DNA from: Gammaproteobacteria bacterium
Lineage (GTDB): Bacteria; Pseudomonadota; Gammaproteobacteria; UBA4575
Length of the DNA stretch: 64,000 nt
NCBI GenBank assembly: GCA_022824965.1
Contig: JAJDYY010000008.1
Location: 224,501 to 288,500, forward strand
Reading direction: 5' to 3'
The translations under genes were made by a program, and so were the position numbers. The stretch's first letter is position 1, and each line of letters begins with the position of its first letter. Below the pieces are notes generated by a model, which saw nothing but the letters and a program-made list of their open reading frames with translations, made no database searches and was not told where the DNA came from. Shown here piece after piece: positions 1 to 10,391 of the stretch.

Positions 1-573
1 AAACTCTGCCTGCGGCAGTGCATCGGCATCGAAGGCGATGGATTTTCCGCAACGCTTGAGCAGGATTTCCGCATAGGGCTTCCATCCCGAGCCACAGCCC
101 ATGCAGTCCTCGCCGACGTCCACATCCACCCGCGCGGGCGCGATGACCTGCTCCTCGCCCTGCAGTCGCATGATCCTTTCCTCGTCGAGCTGATAGAGGG
201 CCACGTAGACTTCCTGCATGCGTGCATCGATGCAGGCCAGTACTTGCGAGACCCCGTGCCTGCAGTGGGCGGCCTGTGCCAGCGCCGCGAGCGAGGAGAC
301 CGGGACTACCGGCAGGTCCTGCGCCAGTGCGATCCCCTGGGTGATGCTGGCCGCGAGGCGAACGCCGGTGAAGGCCCCGGGGCCGCAGCCGAAGGCTATG
401 CCGTCCAGCTGCGAAAGTCCGGTTTCACCCTTTGCCAGCACCCGTTCACACATGGACAGCACGATTTCATTGTGGCGAAGCGGTGCCAGTTCACTTTCGC
501 TGATGATCTCACCGTCATGGAACAGCGCGACCGAACAGCACTCGGTGGCCGTCTCAATTGCAAGGTACTTCAT
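1..573 (-). CDS. tsaB: TsaB, tRNA threonylcarbamoyladenosine (t6A) biosynthesis protein, C-terminus outside window
   Basis: TsaB partners TsaD and TsaE in making t6A at position 37 of ANN-decoding tRNAs in the cytosol. Translating the minus strand from the ATG at 573 gives 191 residues beginning MKYLAIETATECCSVALFHD, the ASKHA-fold start of this family, followed by GCGPGAFTGVRLA near residue 60, the family signature. The reading frame runs off the left edge, so the stop is not seen. The ATG lies inside the end of yoaA (20-base overlap), which suggests coupled translation. The yoaA-tsaB pairing also exists in E. coli. The protein is a pseudoenzyme in known species, so no catalytic residues are expected. 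Confidence 0.93.
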   Translation of the reverse strand, partial: MKYLAIETATECCSVALFHDGEIISESELAPLRHNEIVLSMCERVLAKGETGLSQLDGIAFGCGPGAFTGVRLAASITQGIALAQDLPVVPVSSLAALAQAAHCRHGVSQVLACIDARMQEVYVALYQLDEERIMRLQGEEQVIAPARVDVDVGEDCMGCGSGWKPYAEILLKRCGKSIAFDADALPQAEF

Positions 574-2488
574 GTCCTGATTCCTGCTGGCAAAGAAAAT
601 GAACCACTTCATCGAGACTGGAAGTGCGCGGCATCTGTGGCAGGCTGTTGATGAATGACTTCCCGTAGGCCCTGCCCGTCACTCTCGGGTCACAAATCAC
701 GACCACTCCATAATCGTCTTCATCACGAATCAGCCTGCCCACGCCCTGCTTCAGTGCGATCACCGCCTGCGGCAGCTGGTAGTGCCTGAAAGGATTTTCA
801 CCCGACTCGCGCAAGGCCTGCAGGCGCCCGGCCAGCACGGGATCATCCGGTGCCGCAAAAGGCAGCTTGTCGATGATGACACAACTCAATGCGCTGCCCC
901 GGATATCCACGCCCTCCCAGAAACTGCTGGCGCCCAGCAGGATGGCCCGTTCCGTTTTGACAAAGCGCTCAAGCAGCTCCCGGCGCGGTGCCTCTCCCTG
1001 CACCAGCAGGTTGAATTCATTCCCGTCACGCAAAGAGTCTGCGGCAAGACGCAGTGCCCGATGGCTGCTGAAGAGCAAAAATGCGCGGCCCTTGTTGGCG
1101 TGCAGAACCGGCAGGACGGCATCCAGCAGCAGCCGGTTGTAGTCGTCGCTGTTCGGTTCGGCCTGGATGGACGGCAGGAAAAGGCGTGTGTTCGCCTCGA
1201 AGTCAAACGGGCTGTCCAGCATGAGGGTTTCAGCATCGGCAAGCCCCAGTTGCTGCTGAAAATGGTCAAACTTTGCATTCATGGTCAGCGTGGCCGAAGT
1301 AAAAATCCAGCTGCACTGGTAGCCCCGTATCAGTTCCTGGAACAGGTCAGCGATCACCAGGGGCGTGCTGTGCAGCCTGAACCCTTTTTTAAGGATCTCC
1401 ACCCAGTTCACCCTGGCCTCAGGTGGTTCTGAAAACTGCTGCAGCTGCTCAACGAGCTTTTCGCACCGTTCCTGACAACGGGCCAGCACCTTGCCGCGCT
1501 CGCCAAGTACCGACAATTCCTCACACAGCCGGTCCAATGACCGGCCAAGTGCGTCGAACTGCTCCCCGGTCTCGGCGGACGCCACCGCTTCGTGCCACTG
1601 GGTTCGCTCCCGGCGACCGTCCAGCGCCAGCAGGAAATCCGCGGTGGCCCAGTTTACGGCACTGACAAGCTCGCGTATCGCACCGGATTCGGGAGCCTCT
1701 TCAATCTGTGCTGCAATGACATCCTCCCCCAGGTTCGTCAATTGACGGCTGCTGATGGTCGTCGCCAGAAAATCGCTGGCAAGTTCCGGCAGTTGATGGG
1801 CTTCATCCAGGATGCAGGCATCCGCCTGTGGCAGCAGCTCCCCGAATCCCTCCTGCTTCAGGGTCAGGTCGGAAAAAAACAGGTGGTGGTTGACGATCAC
1901 GACATCCGCTTTCTGGGCTTTTCGCCGGGCCTCAAATACATGACAGTCCTGGTAGCTCGGGCACTCGGAACCGAGGCAGTTCTCCACCGTCGATGTCACT
2001 GCCGGCCATACCGGGTCCCCTTCACCAATCGAGTCGACCTCGGCGATCTCGCCCGTTCGGGTCACCCGGGACCAGTCACGGATGGTCCGGATTTTCTTGG
2101 CTGCATGACCGGTATTCAGGCGGGTGCGCGGAACATGGTGTTGCAGGCGATGTACGCAAAGGTAGTTGGCACGGCCCTTGAGCAGTGCCGTGGACACGGG
2201 GGTCTTGACGATGTCCAGTACGGCGGGCAGGTCCTTGAAATACAGCTGGTCCTGCAAATGGCGCGTGCCTGTGGAAATGACCACTTTCTGCCGGGACAAC
2301 AGGGCCGGCACCAGGTACGCGAAGGTCTTCCCCACCCCGGTGCCGGCCTCGATGATGAGTCGGCTGCGCTGCTCAAGTGCCGACTCTACCCGGGCACTCA
2401 TGTGCTGCTGCTGGGGCCGGTAACGAAAGTTATCCAGATGCTCAGACAGCAACCCCTGCGGGCTGAAGATCGTTTCGCTTCGCGGCAT
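554..2488 (-). CDS. yoaA: YoaA, DinG-family ATP-dependent DNA helicase with Fe-S cluster
   Basis: The 644-residue protein is an XPD/DinG-type superfamily 2 helicase. Walker A is EAGTGVGKT (residues 47-55) and the DEAH box is at 228-231. Cys111, Cys171, Cys176 and Cys182 lie between them in the positions of an Fe-S cluster domain. The C-terminal part contains GVGRLIRDEDDYG, the motif VI region. Length and the neighbouring tsaB favour YoaA (about 636 residues in E. coli) over DinG itself (about 716). YoaA aids replication-fork repair with the chi subunit of polymerase III in E. coli. The ATG at 2488 follows the ispF stop by 8 bases, so it is probably in one transcript with the isoprenoid genes. 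Confidence 0.92.
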   Translation of the reverse strand: MPRSETIFSPQGLLSEHLDNFRYRPQQQHMSARVESALEQRSRLIIEAGTGVGKTFAYLVPALLSRQKVVISTGTRHLQDQLYFKDLPAVLDIVKTPVSTALLKGRANYLCVHRLQHHVPRTRLNTGHAAKKIRTIRDWSRVTRTGEIAEVDSIGEGDPVWPAVTSTVENCLGSECPSYQDCHVFEARRKAQKADVVIVNHHLFFSDLTLKQEGFGELLPQADACILDEAHQLPELASDFLATTISSRQLTNLGEDVIAAQIEEAPESGAIRELVSAVNWATADFLLALDGRRERTQWHEAVASAETGEQFDALGRSLDRLCEELSVLGERGKVLARCQERCEKLVEQLQQFSEPPEARVNWVEILKKGFRLHSTPLVIADLFQELIRGYQCSWIFTSATLTMNAKFDHFQQQLGLADAETLMLDSPFDFEANTRLFLPSIQAEPNSDDYNRLLLDAVLPVLHANKGRAFLLFSSHRALRLAADSLRDGNEFNLLVQGEAPRRELLERFVKTERAILLGASSFWEGVDIRGSALSCVIIDKLPFAAPDDPVLAGRLQALRESGENPFRHYQLPQAVIALKQGVGRLIRDEDDYGVVVICDPRVTGRAYGKSFINSLPQMPRTSSLDEVVHFLCQQESGHEVPCN

Positions 2489-2496
2489 GCGTCGGC

Positions 2497-2988
2497 TTAT
2501 GCGTCGGCAGGTGCGCGCGGGGCCAGCAGGACCACCGCGTAGGCCGCGATCCCTTCACCCCGGCCTGCAAAGCCCATGCCCTCGTGGGTGGTTGCCTTGA
2601 CATTGACGTGGTCGGCCGGGATCTCCAGCAACTCGCCGATGTTGGCCTCCATGGCCCGGACATGGGAGGCGAGCCTGGGGCGCTCCAGTACGACCGTACA
2701 GTCCACGTTGCCCACCACGAAACCGTCACCCGTCTTGCGCATCACGTTCTGCAGCAGGATCCGGCTGTCGATGTTCTCGAAGCGGCTGTCCTGGTCCGAG
2801 AAATGCTGGCCGATGTCCCCGGCGCCTGCCGCACCGAGAATGGCATCACAAATTGCATGCAGCAGCACATCCCCGTCCGAGTGGGCATCGATCCCCTGGC
2901 TGTGCGGAATTTTTTCGCCGCCCAGCATGATGTGATCCCCTTCACAGAAGCGGTGTACGTCATAGCCAAATCCTACTTTCGGACTCAT
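2497..2988 (-). CDS. ispF: IspF, 2-C-methyl-D-erythritol 2,4-cyclodiphosphate synthase
   Basis: IspF closes CDP-methylerythritol 2-phosphate to the cyclic diphosphate in the MEP isoprenoid pathway. The 163-residue product begins MSPKVGFGYDVHRF; the DVH supplies two zinc ligands, and HSDGDVLLHAICDA and the C-terminal ATTHEGMGFAGRGEGIAA are family signatures. I chose the ATG at 2988 because a purine-rich ribosome site (GGAGGGGAG) lies about six bases upstream; an in-frame ATG at 2994 abuts that site and a longer frame to 3030 overruns it. The usual length is about 159. It follows ispD after a gap of about 60 bases; dxr of the same pathway is at 24377-25591. Confidence 0.95.
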   Translation of the reverse strand: MSPKVGFGYDVHRFCEGDHIMLGGEKIPHSQGIDAHSDGDVLLHAICDAILGAAGAGDIGQHFSDQDSRFENIDSRILLQNVMRKTGDGFVVGNVDCTVVLERPRLASHVRAMEANIGELLEIPADHVNVKATTHEGMGFAGRGEGIAAYAVVLLAPRAPADA

Positions 2989-3047
2989 CACCATCTCCCC
3001 TCCCGTCCCTTGATCTGCTTCTCGCGACAATCCACTGGCATGCCCGC

Positions 3048-3779
3048 TCAGGACTGCGCAGATTTGCTCACCTGCAGCAGGATCGATTCTGCAAGCTGTA
3101 TGTCCTCGGGCCGGGTGACCTTGATGTTGTCGCTGCGTCCCTGGATCATTTTCACACGGCGCCCGATGGCCTCGACGGCCGAAGCGTCGTCGGTCACCTC
3201 GCGGTCATTTTCGATGCAGAACTGCAAGGCTTCGTGCAACACCCCGACACGGAACATCTGCGGGGTCAGTGCCTTCCACAACAGGCTGCGATCCAGGGTG
3301 CGTTCCACTTCCCGCACACCCTCCGAAGTGCGCACCTGCTTGACCGTATCATGGACCGGGCTCGCCAGGATCACCCCGTCCTCCTCGGCCAGCCCCTCGA
3401 CGATCAGGCGGTCCAGGTCCGCATAGCCGAGACATGGGCGCGCAGCATCGTGCACCAGGACAAAATCCTCCTTCTCGGCAAGGCTTCGGACCCGCTCCAG
3501 AGCATTGACCACCGAACGTGCCCGGGTATCGCCTCCCACGACGTTCTGTACCCGCGGATCCGTGGATATATTCAGGGTAGGCCAGCGGTGATCGTCCGCA
3601 TGCAGGGCCACCACCACTCCTGCAATCTGCGGATGATGCAAAAAGCAGGACAGGCTTTCTTCCAGAACCGTCGAATTCTTGAGCGGCAGGTATTGCTTGG
3701 GGATGTCCATTTCCATGCGCCGGCCCGAGCCGGCCGCACAAACGATGGCCCAGCAACGTTGATGACTACGGTTCGACAA
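3048..3779 (-). CDS. ispD: IspD, 2-C-methyl-D-erythritol 4-phosphate cytidylyltransferase
   Basis: IspD couples methylerythritol phosphate to CTP. The 243-residue product has the nucleotide-binding loop CAAGSGRRM (residues 14-22), VHDAARP in the centre and NIKVTRPEDIQLAE near the C-terminus carrying the catalytic lysine. The only start that covers the conserved N-terminus is a TTG at 3779, which overlaps the end of ftsB by 14 bases, so translation is probably coupled to ftsB. A rare start may keep output low. The ftsB-ispD-ispF order is the usual gammaproteobacterial one. Confidence 0.94.
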   Translation of the reverse strand: MSNRSHQRCWAIVCAAGSGRRMEMDIPKQYLPLKNSTVLEESLSCFLHHPQIAGVVVALHADDHRWPTLNISTDPRVQNVVGGDTRARSVVNALERVRSLAEKEDFVLVHDAARPCLGYADLDRLIVEGLAEEDGVILASPVHDTVKQVRTSEGVREVERTLDRSLLWKALTPQMFRVGVLHEALQFCIENDREVTDDASAVEAIGRRVKMIQGRSDNIKVTRPEDIQLAESILLQVSKSAQS

Positions 3780-4092
3780 TTTCGCCGGTCTGACCCTCTA
3801 GGATATGAATGAAGGTTTCATCCTTCTTGACCATGCCCAGTTCATTTCTGGCACGCTCTTCCACGGACTCTAGCCCTGTCTTGAGTTCTGCGACTTCCGC
3901 AGCCAGGACCTCGTTTCGCTGCCTGGCCTGATCATTTTTCATCTGCTGGGTTTCGGTCGAGCGGCCGAGCTCCAGGCCCTCGCGCACACTCCCCTCGCCG
4001 AACCAGAGCTTGTACTGCATCAGCAGGAACAGCACGACCATCAGTGTGATGAGTATTCTCAAGGGGTCATGTACGGAAGGTGAATGCCCCAA
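3766..4092 (-). CDS. ftsB: FtsB, cell division septum protein
   Basis: FtsB is a small bitopic inner-membrane protein that joins FtsL and FtsQ in the divisome. The 108-residue product has a short cytoplasmic N-terminus, one membrane span (about residues 12-27, [15 protein letters not shown]), the conserved LWFGEG just after it, a coiled coil (about 45-80), and [16 protein letters not shown], the family C-terminal signature. The ATG at 4092 lies inside the end of eno (26-base overlap); a shorter start is possible at the ATG of LMVVLF. It is slightly longer than the E. coli protein (about 103). Confidence 0.93.
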   Translation of the reverse strand: MGHSPSVHDPLRILITLMVVLFLLMQYKLWFGEGSVREGLELGRSTETQQMKNDQARQRNEVLAAEVAELKTGLESVEERARNELGMVKKDETFIHILEGQTGEIVEP

Positions 4093-5350
4093 GCCCCGGA
4101 TAATGGCATTCGGCCCCCAGTTCCTCCTCGATGCGTATCAGTTGGTTGTACTTCGCAGTCCGGTCCGACCTCGACAGCGACCCCGTTTTGATCTGGCCAC
4201 AACCGGTGGCCACGGCAAGGTCTGCAATCGTAACATCTTCGGTCTCCCCCGAACGGTGCGACATGACGGCAGTATAGCCCGCTTCGTGCGCGACGCGTAC
4301 CGCGCTCAGCGTTTCACTCAGGGTACCGATCTGGTTCACCTTGACGAGAATGGAGTTGGCGATGCCGGCCTCGATTCCCTTCCTCAGGATCCTGGCATTG
4401 GTGACGAACAGGTCATCGCCCACCAGCTGGACCCGCTGACCCGCCTTTTCGGTGAGGAGTTTCCAGCCGTCCCAGTCGTTCTCCGCCACCCCGTCCTCGA
4501 TGGAGATGATCGGGTACTGGTCGATCCAGTCGACCAGGTAATCGACAAACTGCGCGGAGTCAAAAGACTTGCCCTCGGACTGCAATACGTACGCACCCGC
4601 CTGGTAAAACTCCGTGCTGGCGACATCCAGGCCCAGGTGAACATCGCTGCCCACCGCGAAACCTGCCTGTTCGATCGCCTTGAGGATGACCTCGATCGCC
4701 TCGTGATTCGAGCGAAGGTCCGGAGCGAACCCGCCTTCATCCCCGACGGCCGTGTTGAGCCCCTGGGCATGCAGCGTGCCTTTCAGGGCATGAAAGATTT
4801 CCGCACCCATTCGCACCGCCTCACGCAGCGAGGAAGCTCCCGTGGGAATCACCATGAATTCCTGCATGTCCACACTGTTGTCCGCATGCTCGCCGCCATT
4901 GAGAATATTCATCATCGGGACCGGCATCCGGAAATCGCCGCCACCGTGCAGGTAGCGGTACAAGGGCATGCGCTTTTCAAGTGCAGCGGCCTTGGCCACG
5001 GCCAGCGAGACCGAAAGTAATGCATTCGCACCCAGGCGCTGCTTGTTGTCGGTGCCGTCGAGTTCGAGCATGCGCTGGTCAATGGCATCCTGCTCAAAAC
5101 AGGATACGCCCTGCAGCAGGGGGTGAATTTCCGAATTGACGTTGGCGACGGCCTGTTGCACACCCTTGCCCGCGTAGCGCTTCGGGTCCTGGTCTCTCAG
5201 CTCCACCGCTTCCAGCGTGCCGGTCGATGCCCCGGAGGGCACGGCCGCACGGCCCAGCACCCCCGAACCCAGCAAGACATCCGCTTCCACGGTCGGGTTG
5301 CCACGCGAGTCGATCACTTCTCTCGCATGCACGGACTCAATCTTGGACAT
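4067..5350 (-). CDS. eno: Enolase
   Basis: Enolase converts 2-phosphoglycerate to phosphoenolpyruvate and in E. coli is also part of the RNA degradosome. The 427-residue product starts [20 protein letters not shown] at the ATG at 5350, which has an AGGGAG ribosome site about nine bases upstream. Longer in-frame sequence upstream is kdsA read out of frame. The catalytic and metal residues are present: [12 protein letters not shown], the Asp of [19 protein letters not shown], the Lys of ILVKVNQIG and [10 protein letters not shown]. It lies 22 bases after kdsA. Confidence 0.98.
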   Translation of the reverse strand: MSKIESVHAREVIDSRGNPTVEADVLLGSGVLGRAAVPSGASTGTLEAVELRDQDPKRYAGKGVQQAVANVNSEIHPLLQGVSCFEQDAIDQRMLELDGTDNKQRLGANALLSVSLAVAKAAALEKRMPLYRYLHGGGDFRMPVPMMNILNGGEHADNSVDMQEFMVIPTGASSLREAVRMGAEIFHALKGTLHAQGLNTAVGDEGGFAPDLRSNHEAIEVILKAIEQAGFAVGSDVHLGLDVASTEFYQAGAYVLQSEGKSFDSAQFVDYLVDWIDQYPIISIEDGVAENDWDGWKLLTEKAGQRVQLVGDDLFVTNARILRKGIEAGIANSILVKVNQIGTLSETLSAVRVAHEAGYTAVMSHRSGETEDVTIADLAVATGCGQIKTGSLSRSDRTAKYNQLIRIEEELGAECHYPGLGAFTFRT

Positions 5351-5372
5351 CAGAAATTCTCCCTGTTGATTT

Positions 5373-6215
5373 TTATTTCCCTTCGGCCCCTGCCCCGTCA
5401 AAACCGTGCTGCTTGACCACCTGGTCGATGGCCTGAAGCGCACCCAACAGCGACTCCATCTGATCCATCGGCCATGAATTGGGTCCATCGCTTTTGGCCG
5501 CCTGTGGATCGGGATGGGTTTCCATGAACAAGCCCGAAACTCCACTGGCGACCGCCGCACGGGCAAGCAGCGGCACGAACTCGCGCTGCCCGTCCGAACA
5601 GCCCGCACCTGCGCCAGGCAGCTGTACGGAGTGGGTCGCATCGAATACGACCGGGCACTTGGTTTCGCGCAGGATGGCCAGAGAACGCATGTCCGATACC
5701 AGGTTGTTGTAGCCGAAAGAGGCACCGCGTTCGCACACGAGGATGTCCGCATTGCCCTGTGCCCGGGCCTTGTCGACCACGTACTGCATCTCCCCCGGCG
5801 ACAGGAACTGGCCCTTCTTGATGTTCACCGGCTTCCCGCACGCGGCCACCCGCTGGATGAAATTCGTCTGCCGGCACAAAAAGGCGGGCGTTTGCAGGAC
5901 ATCGACCACCTCCGCGACCTCCTGCAAGGGCGTATCCTCGTGCACGTCGGTGAGCACGGGCACCTCGAGCTCATCCTTGACCTGGGCAAGGATCTGCAGG
6001 CCCCTGTCCAGCCCGAGACCGCGGAAACTGTCCGCGGAGGAGCGATTCGCCTTGTCAAAGGAAGACTTGTAGATGAACGGGATTCCCAGCCTGTGGGTGA
6101 TTTCCTTGAGCGTCCCCGCGGTTTCGCGTGCCAGCTCCAGGCTTTCCACCACGCAGGGTCCGGCAATCAGGAAGAAGGGGCGGTGGAGCCCTATTTCGAC
6201 ACCGCAGAGTTTCAT
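5373..6215 (-). CDS. kdsA: KdsA, 3-deoxy-D-manno-octulosonate 8-phosphate synthase
   Basis: KdsA condenses phosphoenolpyruvate with arabinose 5-phosphate to make Kdo 8-phosphate for the lipopolysaccharide inner core. The 280-residue product has [11 protein letters not shown] near the N-terminus, [14 protein letters not shown], and [15 protein letters not shown] in the middle, all active-site segments of the family; the usual length is about 284. The start is the ATG of MKLCGVEIG at 6215, 16 bases after the pyrG stop. The longer frame overlaps pyrG and is unlikely. It sits between pyrG and eno as in Pseudomonas. Confidence 0.97.
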   Translation of the reverse strand: MKLCGVEIGLHRPFFLIAGPCVVESLELARETAGTLKEITHRLGIPFIYKSSFDKANRSSADSFRGLGLDRGLQILAQVKDELEVPVLTDVHEDTPLQEVAEVVDVLQTPAFLCRQTNFIQRVAACGKPVNIKKGQFLSPGEMQYVVDKARAQGNADILVCERGASFGYNNLVSDMRSLAILRETKCPVVFDATHSVQLPGAGAGCSDGQREFVPLLARAAVASGVSGLFMETHPDPQAAKSDGPNSWPMDQMESLLGALQAIDQVVKQHGFDGAGAEGK

Positions 6216-6231
6216 GGGTGCAGGCTTTCGC

Positions 6232-8025
<1,794 letters not shown>

Positions 8026-8078
8026 TTATCCAGTTCGGCCCGCGCCTCCTTTGCGGCTTCGCGCCGGCAAAAACGCAC

Positions 8079-9347
8079 TCAGTGCGAGGCTGCATTCCAG
8101 TAACCGAGCACGGAAATCAGCTTATCCTCGTGGTACAGCAGGGGGATGCGGTCACGCTCCCAGGGAGGGATGTTGCCTTCCTGGAAGAGGTTCTTGAGCG
8201 ATCTGTGATGCTTTTGTCCCGCCGGCTTGAAACGCTCGCCCCCTGTTCGAAATTGCACCGTGAGTTCCGTGACCCCACGGGGCACGACGACACCGAAGTG
8301 CTGCAGGTCCGAATGATGCAGGACCCGGTTGAGACTCCGGATGACCAGAGGCCGGTCGATGCTCCACCGCAGCACCTGGCCGGGATCATGCTGTAAGGCG
8401 GGGTTCAGCAGGTACAGCTGATTGCGGTAGCGCCGAACCTCCCCATCCGCCCAACGCTGCATGGCGGCAGTGTCCTGATCCTCCTTGTACACCAGGTCCT
8501 GTGCGATGTGCTCCAGCATTTTCTTGCCGGGGACCTGCTGGCCATGCGCGCGGATCCAGCCGCGCAGTGCATTTTTCAGCCGCACCGCATCGAGGCGCTG
8601 CAGGGGCACGATGTCCAGGATGTGGTCATGGCATGTGGCCGCCGCCTGCAGGTCCAGATCGGCCAGTGCCTGCAGGCACTGCATGGCCTCGGCCTGCAGG
8701 CCGGCTGCGCGCGACAGGGTATGGGTGGCCCCCGGCCAGCGCTGCGCCAGCCGGGGCATGACCTCAAGGCGCAGGTAATTGCGGTCGAACTGCAGGGAGT
8801 CGTTGCTGGGATCCTCGATCCAGGCCAGGGCATGGTGGTGCGCATAGCCCCTCAGCTGTGCACGGGAAAACCCGAGCAGCGGGCGCAGGTGCCGGCGCCC
8901 TTCGTGCATGCGCTCGGTGCCCATGGCCGCAAGCCCCGCAGGTCCGGCACCGCGCAGCAACTGCAGCAGGAGGGTCTCGGCCAGATCATCCTGGTGATGT
9001 GCGCTGACCAGTGCATCCTGCGGGCCCACCTGCTCAAGCAGGTGCCGGTACCTTGCCGTTCGCGCACTTTCCTCGAGGCTTTGCTGCGGCACCTTCTCCA
9101 CCGGGGCATCAAGCGCCGTGAACGCAACCCCGCAGGCCTGGCACACGTCATGACAGTGCTGTTGCCATTGCCCGCATTCCGGTTGCAGGTGGTGGTTTAC
9201 ATGTACCGCGCGCAAGGGTAGCCCGAGGCCCTGCATGGCATGCAGGAGTACGCTCGAATCCATGCCGCCGCTGTAGGCCAGCACGAAGCAGGAGATCGAG
9301 CCGTGCGGCTCGAAGAAATGCTTCAGGAACGAATCAATGGCTTGCAT
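8079..9347 (-). CDS. tilS: TilS, tRNA(Ile)-lysidine synthetase
   Basis: TilS attaches lysine to C34 of the CAU-anticodon tRNA-Ile so that it reads AUA. The 422-residue product has the PP-loop SGGMDSS (residues 26-32), AVHVNHHLQPE, ARTARYRHL and AHHQDDLAETLLLQLLRG, all N-type ATP pyrophosphatase signatures, followed by the TilS-specific central and C-terminal domains (KHHRSLKNLFQE near the C-terminus). It lies 41 bases downstream of accA on the same strand, as in other gammaproteobacteria. Confidence 0.95.
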   Translation of the reverse strand: MQAIDSFLKHFFEPHGSISCFVLAYSGGMDSSVLLHAMQGLGLPLRAVHVNHHLQPECGQWQQHCHDVCQACGVAFTALDAPVEKVPQQSLEESARTARYRHLLEQVGPQDALVSAHHQDDLAETLLLQLLRGAGPAGLAAMGTERMHEGRRHLRPLLGFSRAQLRGYAHHHALAWIEDPSNDSLQFDRNYLRLEVMPRLAQRWPGATHTLSRAAGLQAEAMQCLQALADLDLQAAATCHDHILDIVPLQRLDAVRLKNALRGWIRAHGQQVPGKKMLEHIAQDLVYKEDQDTAAMQRWADGEVRRYRNQLYLLNPALQHDPGQVLRWSIDRPLVIRSLNRVLHHSDLQHFGVVVPRGVTELTVQFRTGGERFKPAGQKHHRSLKNLFQEGNIPPWERDRIPLLYHEDKLISVLGYWNAASH

Positions 9348-9388
9348 GGGGCACGCAACGCTCTTGCATGCTGAGATCGGACTGCAGG

Positions 9389-10342
9389 TTACTTGAAGAC
9401 ACCGAACTGGGTGAGACGCTGGTAACGTGCGGCCAGCAGGTCCTCGACCGGCATGGAGGCGAGCCGTGTCAGGGTCGCGGAGAGCGTGCTGCGGATGTTC
9501 GCACAGGTGGTCTCAACGTCCCGGTGCGCTCCTCCGAGCGGCTCCTGGATGATCTCATCGATCAGCTTCAGTTCCTTCAGGCGTTCTGCCGTGATTCCGA
9601 GTGCCGTGGCCGCATCCTCCGCGCGGCCCGCATCCTTCCAGAGGATCGATGCACAGCCTTCCGGCGAGATCACCGAGTAGGTGCTGTAGCTCAGCATGGA
9701 CAGGTGATCACACACGCCGATGGCCAGTGCGCCGCCTGAACCGCCTTCGCCGACGACCGTACAGACCAGCGGCGTGCGCAACCCGGACATGCGCTGCAGG
9801 TTCAGGGCAATTGCCTGGCTCTGGCCCCGTTCCTCGGCCCCGATGCCCGGGTAGGCGCCGGGCGTGTCGACAAAGGTCAGCACCGGCATTTGGAAGCGCT
9901 CGGCCAGTTCCATGATCCTCAGGGCCTTGCGGTACCCCTCGGGGCGCGGCATGCCGAAGTTGCGCCGGATGTTCTCACTGGTGTTGCGCCCCTTCTGGTG
10001 CCCGATGACGGCCACGGACTGGCCTTCAAAGCGGGCGATGCCCGCGACGATGGCCGCATCGTCCGCGTACATGCGATCGCCGTGCAGTTCCGTGAAGTCC
10101 ACGAACAGGTGCTCGATGTAGTCCAGGGTATAGGGCCGCTTGGGATGGCGGGCCAGTTGCGCGATCTGCCACGGACTGAGATTGCGAAAGATCGACTCAA
10201 TCAGGCTCTGGGACTTTGCCTGCAGGCGGGCAATCTCTTCGTTGAGGTTGAAGTCCTCCGAGCCCTCCACCAGTTTCAGTTCATCGATCTTGGCTTCCAG
10301 CTCCGCAATGGGCTGCTCGAAATCCAGGTAATCGGGGTTCAT
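9389..10342 (-). CDS. accA: Acetyl-CoA carboxylase carboxyltransferase subunit alpha
   Basis: AccA with AccD transfers the carboxyl group from biotin to acetyl-CoA in the first step of fatty acid synthesis. The 317-residue product (usual length about 319) starts [19 protein letters not shown], with the N-terminal helical segment and then the crotonase-like core with [28 protein letters not shown] and [12 protein letters not shown]. It follows dnaE by 49 bases on the same strand. Confidence 0.98.
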   Translation of the reverse strand: MNPDYLDFEQPIAELEAKIDELKLVEGSEDFNLNEEIARLQAKSQSLIESIFRNLSPWQIAQLARHPKRPYTLDYIEHLFVDFTELHGDRMYADDAAIVAGIARFEGQSVAVIGHQKGRNTSENIRRNFGMPRPEGYRKALRIMELAERFQMPVLTFVDTPGAYPGIGAEERGQSQAIALNLQRMSGLRTPLVCTVVGEGGSGGALAIGVCDHLSMLSYSTYSVISPEGCASILWKDAGRAEDAATALGITAERLKELKLIDEIIQEPLGGAHRDVETTCANIRSTLSATLTRLASMPVEDLLAARYQRLTQFGVFK

Positions 10343-10391
10343 CTCAAATACTCACCTGCAATGCCTTGTCGCCTGTGCGGCATAACCCGCA